7,758 nt of DNA from the NCBI GenBank assembly GCA_002345845.1, contig DDWF01000287.1:17123-24880 (forward strand), in the 5' to 3' direction. The notes beneath the pieces are model-generated. The model was not told where the DNA came from. It did not search any database and worked only from the letters and a program-made list of their open reading frames with translations. A program made the position numbers and the translations under genes. The first letter of the stretch is position 1; every line of letters starts with the position of its first letter. Source of the DNA: Betaproteobacteria bacterium UBA2293. GTDB lineage: Bacteria > Pseudomonadota > Gammaproteobacteria > Burkholderiales > Rhodocyclaceae. This document shows positions 1-6,140 of this stretch, piece by piece.

Positions 1-1950
1 CTGGCGTACCATCGTGGCCAGAACGTCACCGAGCATCTGGCGGCCGGAAACATTGACGGCAATCGTCGGCGTCCCCAGTCCGGCGGCGTGCCAACTTTGG
101 GCTTGGGTGCAGGCGGTGGTCAGCACCCAGGCGCTGACGTCGATGATCAGGTCGGTTGCTTCCAGCGCCGGGATGAAATCGATCGGCCCGACCAGCCCGC
201 GTTGCGGATGCCGCCAGCGCAGCAGCGCCTCCAGGCCGGTAATCTTGCCGGTGGTACAACTGACCTGCGGCTGGTAATAGAGCAGGAACTCGCCCCTGGG
301 CAGCGCGTAATGAAGGTCAGCTTCCAGGCGCAGTCTGTCCTGGGTGTTCCGGTTCATCTCGGCGGTAAAGAACTGGTAGATATTGCGCCCCTGGTCCTTG
401 GCACGATACATCGCGCTGTCGGCATTGCTGACCAGCGTATCGACGTTGTCGGCATCGTCCGGGAACAGCGTGATGCCGATGCTGGCCGAGACGAACAACT
501 CGTGGCCGTCGATCAGGTAGGCATCGCGGCTGCCGGCGATCACCTTGCGGGCGACGTTCGCCGCCGTCTCGGCATTCTCGATTTCGGGCAGGATGATGGC
601 GAACTTGTCGCCGCTTATCCGGCCGACCGTGTCGGTCTCGCGCAGGCAGGAGGACAGGCGACGGCCGACCTCCAGCAGGCAAAGGTCGCCGATTCCGTGA
701 CCAAGGGTGTCGATGACCGTCTTGAAGTTGTCGAGGTCAACCGAGAGCACGGCCAGCAGACTCTCATTGCGCCGGGCCATAGCCAGGCCCTGGGTCAGGC
801 GCTCGTAAAACAGGGTGCGGTTGGGTAGCCCGGTCAGGACATCGAAGTAGGCCAGATAATTGAGACGTTCCTGCTTGTCGAGATGATCGACGGCAAAGGC
901 GATGTCACCGGCCAGCTCGGTCAACAGTTTCATTTCCTCGTCATGGAACAATTCCGGCTCGCCGGCGTATAGGGCGAGCACGCCGATGGCCTGATCCGCT
1001 ACCAGCAGTGGCAAAACAGCCATCGAACGGATGCTGGAGTCGGCGTAATTCTTGGCAAACAAAACCGCCGGATCGTTTTGCGAATCGTTGGAGATGATGC
1101 TCGTCTTCTCGCGAATCGCCCGGGCAACCAGCGTTTTCGGGGCATCCGCGGGCGATGCCAGGATGCGCTTGATGGCGGTGAGCAGAGCCTCATCCTTGCC
1201 GCTACTGGCGACCGGCACAATCTGCCTACCGTCCTTGGCGACGATGGCGATCAGCGACATCCGGAAGCCGCCCGCGTCGACGGCTAGCCGGCAGGCCTCC
1301 CGGAACAGATCGGCCCGGTCACGCACGCGCACGATCAGCGTATTGATGCCGCTCAGCATGGCGTAGACGCGGTTCGACTGGAAGATTCTGTCCTGCGCTG
1401 CCCGACGTTCGGTGACGTCGATGTGCATCACGACGGCGCCGTTCTGCTCGCCGCGCACCAGCGGCGACACGGTCATCGCGAACCAGCGTTGCTGGCTGGG
1501 CGAATGGCAGGGATATTCGATGGTGAAATGCTGCTCCTGGCCAGCCAGCACCTGACTGATGCCAGCCGCGACCTGAGCGCCTTCGGTCGCGTCATCGCCT
1601 CGAGCCATGAGACAAATATTCAGGTAATTCGTCCCGATGCAGTAGTTCGCATCGCGCAGCCCATTGCTGTCGGCAAAGCGCCGCCATGCCTCATTGACCG
1701 CGATGATGCAGGCCTGCGTATCGAGCAAGGCGATATGTGCCGGCAAGGCGTTGAGGATGGCCGCCTGTTTGGCCGCTTCGCTGTCGCGCAACTGCTCCTG
1801 CACGTGGCGCAAGAGAAAGGTCCGGCCTTCGCGGTCGGCCACCGCGTCGATTTCTCCGGCCGTCAGCTCTTCCAGGCGCAGGCTGGTGGCATGCAGGGTG
1901 TCGATGAGCGCCAGAATTTCGCTGTCGGTGGGTGCTGAGGGCGGATTCAT
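1..1950 (-). CDS. PAS-GAF-GGDEF-EAL c-di-GMP signalling protein (C-terminus outside window)
   Basis: Start is the ATG at 1950, which overlaps the kaiB stop in an ATGA; only a weak GGA lies 8 nt upstream, so reinitiation after kaiB is likely. I read 650 residues with no stop before the window edge. Residues 1-60 form a helical leader containing an LEELTAG segment. A PAS domain spans about 62-185, with a YPCHSP motif (146-151) and a DVTERR exit. A GAF domain spans about 200-356. The GGDEF domain (about 365-530) opens with DVLTGLPNR, but its signature is SGDKF (446-450), with RETD (437-440) exactly five residues before it. The usual guanine-contacting Asn of the NDxxGH segment is Ile413. EAL begins with YYQPQ (558-562), then E574-A-L and N633 of NVSGRQ, two expected metal ligands. 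No membrane segment or signal peptide is seen, so it is probably a cytoplasmic sensor. Predicted: inactive cyclase domain, candidate c-di-GMP phosphodiesterase or receptor. Activity cannot be judged because the later EAL residues are missing. Confidence 0.93.
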   Translation of the reverse strand, partial: MNPPSAPTDSEILALIDTLHATSLRLEELTAGEIDAVADREGRTFLLRHVQEQLRDSEAAKQAAILNALPAHIALLDTQACIIAVNEAWRRFADSNGLRDANYCIGTNYLNICLMARGDDATEGAQVAAGISQVLAGQEQHFTIEYPCHSPSQQRWFAMTVSPLVRGEQNGAVVMHIDVTERRAAQDRIFQSNRVYAMLSGINTLIVRVRDRADLFREACRLAVDAGGFRMSLIAIVAKDGRQIVPVASSGKDEALLTAIKRILASPADAPKTLVARAIREKTSIISNDSQNDPAVLFAKNYADSSIRSMAVLPLLVADQAIGVLALYAGEPELFHDEEMKLLTELAGDIAFAVDHLDKQERLNYLAYFDVLTGLPNRTLFYERLTQGLAMARRNESLLAVLSVDLDNFKTVIDTLGHGIGDLCLLEVGRRLSSCLRETDTVGRISGDKFAIILPEIENAETAANVARKVIAGSRDAYLIDGHELFVSASIGITLFPDDADNVDTLVSNADSAMYRAKDQGRNIYQFFTAEMNRNTQDRLRLEADLHYALPRGEFLLYYQPQVSCTTGKITGLEALLRWRHPQRGLVGPIDFIPALEATDLIIDVSAWVLTTACTQAQSWHAAGLGTPTIAVNVSGRQMLGDVLATMVRQ

Positions 1951-2237
1951 TCAGCGAGTCCGACCAGACCCAGGGCCAGCAGTACGGTCTGCGTATGGCT
2001 GAGGGTGCCGACGATGCGACGGACCGGGGGCGGCGTCAGGGCGATCAGCGTCGGCGTCATGAAGATGCCTTCGGCCAGGGCGCGCTTCGGTTCCCGGAAG
2101 ACGTCCACAATTTCGATTTCGTAACGCTCCGCCAGGTGGGCCCGGCAGAACGCCGCCAGGTTGGCAATGGCCTTTGCAGAATTCGGCGCGTCGCCAGCGA
2201 CGTAGAGGTGAAACTTGAAGTGCGTGCGCCGGTTCAT
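1947..2237 (-). CDS. kaiB: KaiB-like clock/stress protein
   Basis: This 96-residue protein matches KaiB in length (about 100 residues) and signature. It has LYVAGDAPNS at 11-20, an IVDV strand at 43-46, and TPTL at 61-64 followed by PPPVRRIVG at 69-77. This is the thioredoxin-like fold whose cis-proline region and C-terminal half rearrange in cyanobacterial KaiB when it binds the KaiC CI ring. The start ATG at 2237 overlaps the kaiC stop (ATGA) and is preceded by a near-perfect GGAGGA at 2249-2244 with a 6-nt spacer. It should therefore be translated efficiently and in step with KaiC. Its own stop overlaps the start of the PAS-GAF-GGDEF-EAL gene. The C-terminus ends soon after the core, without the acidic tail of cyanobacterial KaiB. 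The inferred partner is the KaiC encoded upstream. Whether it switches fold cannot be read from the sequence. Confidence 0.95.
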   Translation of the reverse strand: MNRRTHFKFHLYVAGDAPNSAKAIANLAAFCRAHLAERYEIEIVDVFREPKRALAEGIFMTPTLIALTPPPVRRIVGTLSHTQTVLLALGLVGLAE

Positions 2238-3979
2238 GACGAATCCTCCGTGCTGCCGGGATTCGTTGCATCGGCACCGCGCAATTCCTTCATCTGCGTG
2301 CGGCCACGAGACAGCTCGCCTTCGTGACTTTGTATCGCGCGGACCAGCAATGCCTTCTCGACCTGCTTGGCCACAAGTTCAGTCTGCAAGGACTTCAGCC
2401 GGACCTCGAGTTCGGCCTCTTCGGCATCGAGCTTGACCCGCTTGAGTTTGGCATTGGCCTCGGCGGCCTCGGCGGCAACGCGTTCGGCGCGTTCCTTCTC
2501 CCAGCGCAGCGTGCCCATCAACACTTCGCCGCCGGCCGTGTAGGTGTCGGTCAAGGTGACGCCAGTGTCGCTCAGGATCAGTTCGCGCACCTGATTCGAA
2601 TGGGCGGTGCCCCGGGATTTGACGATCGACAGCCCGCGATTGCGTTCGCCGGCCTGCATCAGGTAATTGAGGTGTATCCAGGTGTCGGCCAGGGTCGAAA
2701 TCTGCAGCGGCGAGCCGCTTTCCGTCTGGTTCGACATCTCGTCGAGCAGACTGGTGCACACCATGGTGATGCCATCGCCCTTCGACCAGTCGATCAAGCG
2801 GTCGGCCACACTTTGGGCAGCCAGGTCATTGGCTGACTTGTACCAGGTGGATACTGGATCAATGACCAGACAGCGGGCCTTATGTTCCTGGGCCAGCGTC
2901 TTGATGCGCACCAGATAGGTTTCGGCGCTGCCGGCGATGGAGCGGGCCGAGACCATGCGCAGGCTGCCGTTATCGATGTATTGATCGAGCCGGATACCGA
3001 CCGAGGCGAGATTGCGGATGACCTCGTTGCGATCCGAGTCGAAGCTGACGAACAGGGTGCGCTCCCCGCGCCGGCAGGCGGCCTCGGCAAAGGCGCCGCT
3101 CAAGGTGGTCTTGGCGGTGCCGGAGAAGCCGGTAATCAGGATGCTGGCACCCCGGTAGTAGCCACCACCGAGCATGGTGTCGAGTCGTTCGACGCCGCTC
3201 GAAACACGTTCATTGCTGACTTTGGCATCAACGCGGACGCGGGCGTGGGCGGCGTCGACCACCAGGCCGCTGGCGCCGATCAGGAACGGCGACTCATTTT
3301 CATCGAAGCTGGAGCCGCGATATTTCTGCACCCGCAGATTGCGATGCGACACGCCCTGAGCCACGCTGTGGTTGAGGATCACCGCGCAATCCACCATGAA
3401 TTGCATGAAGTCGAAGGCGTGCTGGCTGACGCTGCTATCGTCATCGCCTCCCGCCTTGGCGGTGATGATCCCGGTCAGTTCCCTCGCCAACAACCAGGCG
3501 TGCAGCCGGTAGACTTCCCGGCGTCTTGTCGCCGGATCCGGCAGCAGTGCCAGCACGACATCCAGGGCATCAAAGACAATGCGGCGCGCCCCCATGGTCT
3601 TGATCTGCGCGTCGAGCGCCGCCAGCATCCCGCTCAGATCGAAGTCGCCAGACTGGATCAGATCCGGCGGCGGCTGGGCATCCAGAAAGAAGAGTTTCTT
3701 CTTCAGCAAGGCGGACAGGTTCCAACCGAAACTTTCGGCATTGGCAACGATGCGCTGCGAGCTTTCCTCAAAGGCGACAAAGATGCCCGGCTCCGCACAA
3801 TTCCGGGCGCCATGGGTGAGGAATTGCAGTGCCAGGATCGTCTTGCCGGAACCCGGTCCGCCAACGAGTAGCGTGGTGCGGCCGTGGGGCAGGCCACCAC
3901 CGGTTATTTCATCGAACCCGGCAATGCCGGTCGGCGCTTTGGGGAGGGCACTGACCGGGGGCGGCGGCAAGGACTTCAT
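2234..3979 (-). CDS. kaiC: KaiC-like double-RecA ATPase
   Basis: This 581-residue protein has two RecA/KaiC lobes. CI (about 14-245) has Walker A GGPGSGKT (40-47), paired Glu71-Glu72 in the FEES motif, and a Walker-B-like IVFD ending at Asp137. CII (about 255-490) has Walker A GFSGTAKT (284-291) and LVID ending at Asp374. At the position of the cyanobacterial catalytic Glu pair, CII reads Asp314-Ser315 (FDSD). An IST triplet (427-429) followed by LADT aligns by eye with the Ser431/Thr432 autophosphorylation sites of Synechococcus KaiC. Residues about 492-560 are a charged, heptad-rich helix, probably coiled coil, followed by a polar tail. The protein should be a cytosolic, probably hexameric ATPase that works with KaiB. 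The ATG at 3979 has an AGGA at 3989-3986 with a 6-nt spacer. It is the first gene of a kaiC-kaiB-c-di-GMP gene operon. The order kaiC then kaiB reverses the cyanobacterial kaiBC order, and no kaiA is visible. True rhythmicity is not implied. Confidence 0.95.
   Translation of the reverse strand: MKSLPPPPVSALPKAPTGIAGFDEITGGGLPHGRTTLLVGGPGSGKTILALQFLTHGARNCAEPGIFVAFEESSQRIVANAESFGWNLSALLKKKLFFLDAQPPPDLIQSGDFDLSGMLAALDAQIKTMGARRIVFDALDVVLALLPDPATRRREVYRLHAWLLARELTGIITAKAGGDDDSSVSQHAFDFMQFMVDCAVILNHSVAQGVSHRNLRVQKYRGSSFDENESPFLIGASGLVVDAAHARVRVDAKVSNERVSSGVERLDTMLGGGYYRGASILITGFSGTAKTTLSGAFAEAACRRGERTLFVSFDSDRNEVIRNLASVGIRLDQYIDNGSLRMVSARSIAGSAETYLVRIKTLAQEHKARCLVIDPVSTWYKSANDLAAQSVADRLIDWSKGDGITMVCTSLLDEMSNQTESGSPLQISTLADTWIHLNYLMQAGERNRGLSIVKSRGTAHSNQVRELILSDTGVTLTDTYTAGGEVLMGTLRWEKERAERVAAEAAEANAKLKRVKLDAEEAELEVRLKSLQTELVAKQVEKALLVRAIQSHEGELSRGRTQMKELRGADATNPGSTEDSS
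2238..2249 (-). promoter_or_regulatory. Strong ribosome binding site for kaiB inside kaiC
   Basis: On the minus strand GGAGGA (2249-2244) sits six bases before the kaiB ATG and lies within the last codons of kaiC. Together with the ATGA overlap it fixes the kaiB start and indicates coupled but independently strong initiation. Confidence 0.85.
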
Positions 3980-3989
3980 CCTGTTTCCT
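3980..3989 (-). promoter_or_regulatory. Ribosome binding site of kaiC
   Basis: On the minus strand AGGA (3989-3986) plus a six-base spacer precedes ATG 3979. It supports this start over internal alternatives, since the first KaiC-family conserved block (TGIAGFDEIT) begins about 17 residues later. Confidence 0.75.
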
Positions 3990-4018
3990 GTAGAAACCCA
4001 TGATCATCCGAGTTGGCG

Positions 4019-4048
4019 CGAACCGGGCGCAGGGCCTTGCCTGGTTCG
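4019..4048 (-). other. Hairpin in the presumed kaiC leader
   Basis: The arms 4019-4028 and 4039-4048 are complementary over 10 bp with one internal mismatch (G-U on the plus strand, A-C on the minus strand), closing a 10-base loop. It lies about 40 bases before the kaiC start codon. No T-run follows on the minus strand, so it is not a standard terminator. It could be an mRNA-stability element, an attenuator-like structure or a protein site. Function unknown. Confidence 0.5.
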
Positions 4049-4144
4049 AAAACCCCTCATGCCCGTTGTTTCGGCGTTAGCGGCGAAAATGCCAAGTCTC
4101 TATCGGCAGCAGTCAAATGGCCTTTCGTTATCAAGGACGCATAT

Positions 4145-4169
4145 TTGATCTGTGTTTCGGGAGGATCAA
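4145..4169. promoter_or_regulatory. Candidate operator: TTGATC/GATCAA inverted repeat
   Basis: Perfect 6-bp arms at 4145-4150 and 4164-4169 are separated by 13 bases, giving about 19 bp between arm centres (roughly two helical turns). They sit upstream of kaiC in the AT-richer part of the gap. Such spacing fits a dimeric regulator, but six-base arms can arise by chance. Confidence 0.25.
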
Positions 4170-4226
4170 TCAGTGTTCGCTGACCGTCTGTTCGGCAGAA
4201 CACATAAGCCGTCGCCAGATGAGGCG

Positions 4227-5111
4227 TCAGCGCCCCAGCTTCTGGCGGATCGCCGGCAGCGCCGCCAATGCGGCCCGTTCGCCTTCGAGCATGGCGTCGT
4301 GGCGGGCGGTGAAGTCCCAGGATTTGACGTAGGGCAGGTTGGGGCGGATCAGTGCATCGGCATCGCGCGTCTCGTTGCGGCCGATGATGCCGCCCATGAT
4401 CGTGGTTGTCTGCCAGAGAATGCTGCTGACGCTGTCTACCGGCTGACCTTGCGGGCGGGCGGAGATATCGACGGCGATGACGAAGTCGGCACCCATTTCG
4501 CGCGCTGACTGCACCGGCACCGGGCTGCTCAGGCCGCCATCGACGTAGCTGTGGCCGTTGAACTCGGTCGGCTGGAAGACGCCGGGCACGGCGGCTGAGG
4601 CGCGCACGGCCATACCGGTGTCGCCGGTGCGGAAGACCACGCGTTCGCCACTGTTCAAGTCGGTGGCGACGGCGGCGAAGGTTTTGTTCAGCTTTTCCAG
4701 CGGGCGGCGGTTCAGGTGCTGGTTGATGAACTCCTGCAGCGCCTCGCCCTTCAACAGGCCGCGGCCGACCAGTGTCCAGTCGGCGAAAATCTTCTCGTCC
4801 AGTTGCTGGGCGATCTTCTGCATGGCGAAAGCGTCGAAGCCGCCGGCGTACAGGGCACCGACGACGGCGCCGGCACTGGTGCCGACGACGATGTCGGGCA
4901 CGATGCCCTGCGATTCGAGCATCTTGATCACGCCGATATGGGCAAAACCGCGTGCCGCGCCGCCGCCGAGGGCCAGTGCCAGCTTGCGTGGCCGGACCGC
5001 CGGGGCTGGCGCGGGTTCCGGGCGCAGCAGCGCGCAGCCGCCGAGCAGCAGGGCGCCACCAGCGGTCAACAGGTGGCGGCGCTTCAGGGAAAAACAGTGG
5101 TCATCGTTCAT
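4227..5111 (-). CDS. Patatin-like phospholipase, RssA/NTE type, predicted exported lipoprotein
   Basis: The protein has 294 residues. The N-terminus carries KRRHLL (10-15), a short hydrophobic run, and LLGGC with Cys26 as the likely lipidated residue, followed by a Pro/Ala linker (30-41). It is therefore probably exported and membrane-anchored, possibly through the Tat route given the twin arginine. The patatin domain starts at about 43. It has the oxyanion loop GGGAARG (49-55), nucleophile Ser79 in GTSAG, and catalytic Asp191 in DGG, so the Ser-Asp dyad is complete. The family hydrolyses acyl esters of phospholipids or related lipids; the substrate here is unknown. The ATG at 5111 lies 11 bases after the preceding stop, with no clear Shine-Dalgarno, so coupled translation is likely. 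A second ATG-like site inside the signal region is not seen, and the lipobox depends on this start. It shares the fold and dyad with its upstream neighbour but belongs to another subfamily. Confidence 0.9.
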   Translation of the reverse strand: MNDDHCFSLKRRHLLTAGGALLLGGCALLRPEPAPAPAVRPRKLALALGGGAARGFAHIGVIKMLESQGIVPDIVVGTSAGAVVGALYAGGFDAFAMQKIAQQLDEKIFADWTLVGRGLLKGEALQEFINQHLNRRPLEKLNKTFAAVATDLNSGERVVFRTGDTGMAVRASAAVPGVFQPTEFNGHSYVDGGLSSPVPVQSAREMGADFVIAVDISARPQGQPVDSVSSILWQTTTIMGGIIGRNETRDADALIRPNLPYVKSWDFTARHDAMLEGERAALAALPAIRQKLGR

Positions 5112-5122
5112 GTGGGAGAGAT

Positions 5123-6139
5123 TCAGTAGAACAGTTTCATCAGGTCCAGCGTTGCGCTGCGCCCGATCTGCGCCCGGTGGGCGGCTAGCCAGGCCTGGGC
5201 GTGGGCACGGCCCTGGTCGCGCAGCTTGGCGAAAAAGGGCAGGTTGACCGCCAGCTTGCTGTTCGCTGGCATCTCGCCGAGCAGCGCGTCACCGGCGATG
5301 GCGTGGAAGCGCAGGCGGCCGATACGGCGTTCGAAACGGCCGAGCGGCAGCCAGTCGGGCAGCCAGCTGTCGCCAAGCTGTTCGCGCATGTGGGCGAACA
5401 TGCGCATTTCGCGCAGGAAGGTCGAATTGAAGGCCAGTTCGCGCAGGCGGACCTTGATGTCGGCGGCGGAAACTGGCGTTTCGCTGTAATGCAGCGGCGT
5501 CAGCAGGACCAGCAGGATGTCGGCGGCCGAGCAGTGGTAGAACAGCGGAAAAACTGCCGGATTGGCGCTGTAGCCACCATCCCAGTAAGGCTCGCCGTCG
5601 ATGATGATGCTCCGGTGCACGGTCGGCAGGCAGGCCGAGGCGAGCAGGGCGTCTACGCTCAGTTCCTCGTTGCGGAAGATGCGCAGTTTGCCGGAATTGG
5701 CGTGGGTGGCGGCGATGAACAGCTTGACCGGGCTGTCGCGGCGCAGACGCTCAAAATCGAAGCGGGCCTGCAGCACGTCGCGCAGCGGGTTGAGGTCAAG
5801 CGGGTTTAGCTGTTCCGGCGACAGGTAGTCGGTCCATTGCAGCATCATCTTCAGTGCCGGGGCGATGTTGCCGGCGGCCTCGGCCGACGGCGTGTAGTGC
5901 GCATCGCCGGCGATGGTGGTCCAGAAACCGGCCAGCGCCTCGCGGGCGCCGTCGCGGCCGCCGGTCATCAGGCCGTGCGCCAGGCACAGCGCGTTCATCG
6001 CCCCGGCGCTGGTGCCGCTGACGCCCTCGAAGTCAAACTCGCCGTCTTCGAGCAACGCGTCGAGCACGCCCCAGGTGAAGGCGCCGTGGGCGCCGCCACC
6101 CTGCAGGGCGAGGTTGAGGGTGTTGGCGGGCCGTGCCAC
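5123..6139 (-). CDS. Patatin-like phospholipase (cytoplasmic type)
   Basis: I choose the GTG at 6139, giving 338 residues. It lies one base after the parE stop, has a GAGG about 12 nt upstream, and the patatin core begins directly after it. An ATG at 6205 in the same frame would add 22 Arg/Pro-rich residues that only shadow the end of parE. Motifs are GGGAHGAF (14-21, oxyanion loop), GTSAG with nucleophile Ser44, and DGG with Asp187, a complete Ser-Asp dyad. The NPLDLNPLRD stretch (112-121) and YWDGGY are characteristic of a proteobacterial patatin subfamily of about 340 residues. No signal peptide or membrane helix is present, so it is probably a cytosolic or peripherally attached lipid acyl hydrolase. 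Substrate unknown. It is followed 11 bases later by the second patatin gene. It appears co-transcribed with parE, but no functional link between the two is evident. Confidence 0.9.
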   Translation of the reverse strand: MARPANTLNLALQGGGAHGAFTWGVLDALLEDGEFDFEGVSGTSAGAMNALCLAHGLMTGGRDGAREALAGFWTTIAGDAHYTPSAEAAGNIAPALKMMLQWTDYLSPEQLNPLDLNPLRDVLQARFDFERLRRDSPVKLFIAATHANSGKLRIFRNEELSVDALLASACLPTVHRSIIIDGEPYWDGGYSANPAVFPLFYHCSAADILLVLLTPLHYSETPVSAADIKVRLRELAFNSTFLREMRMFAHMREQLGDSWLPDWLPLGRFERRIGRLRFHAIAGDALLGEMPANSKLAVNLPFFAKLRDQGRAHAQAWLAAHRAQIGRSATLDLMKLFY

Positions 6140-6140
6140 G

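Larger units (their letters stand above)
3980..4226 (-). promoter_or_regulatory. Intergenic promoter/leader region of the kaiC operon
   Basis: This 247-base gap separates the second patatin gene from kaiC and is the only sizeable non-coding stretch. It is visibly more AT-rich around 4080-4170 than the flanking genes, as expected for a promoter. Contents: a TTGATC/GATCAA inverted repeat at 4145-4169, a weak sigma-54-like GG-N10-GC at 4093-4080, and a long hairpin at 4048-4019. A sigma-70-like TTGATC with AAATAT 17 bases downstream overlaps the inverted repeat, but its -10 matches only three of six bases. I see no convincing rho-independent terminator for the patatin genes, so read-through from parE into kaiC is possible. 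The exact promoter is not determined. Confidence 0.5.

Noticed and set aside
601..660. Active diguanylate cyclase call for the GGDEF domain
   Set aside because: SGDKF lacks the catalytic Glu and the guanine-contacting Asn is replaced by Ile, so cyclase activity is unlikely.
88..828. Plus-strand open frame of 246 codons over the GGDEF-EAL region
   Set aside because: It is antisense to clear GGDEF and EAL motifs, and the product has no family signature.
2882..3871. Long plus-strand open frame of 329 codons antisense to kaiC
   Set aside because: It mirrors the high-GC codon pattern of kaiC, gives a low-complexity Ala/Gly/Asp/Gln-rich product with no recognisable motif, and the minus-strand frame is unmistakably KaiC.
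1947..3979. Claim of a true circadian oscillator
   Set aside because: No KaiA is visible and the CII catalytic Glu pair is missing; many non-cyanobacterial KaiC/KaiB pairs are linked to stress or timing roles without shown rhythms.
4173..4203. GTGTTC/GAACAC dyad with nested TGTTC-GGCA-GAACA as a terminator of the parE-patatin transcript
   Set aside because: Stems are only 5-6 bp and no T-run follows on the minus strand, so it does not meet terminator criteria.
5201..5809. Plus-strand open frame of 202 codons over the first patatin
   Set aside because: Shadow of the patatin gene; no motif and no credible upstream ribosome site.
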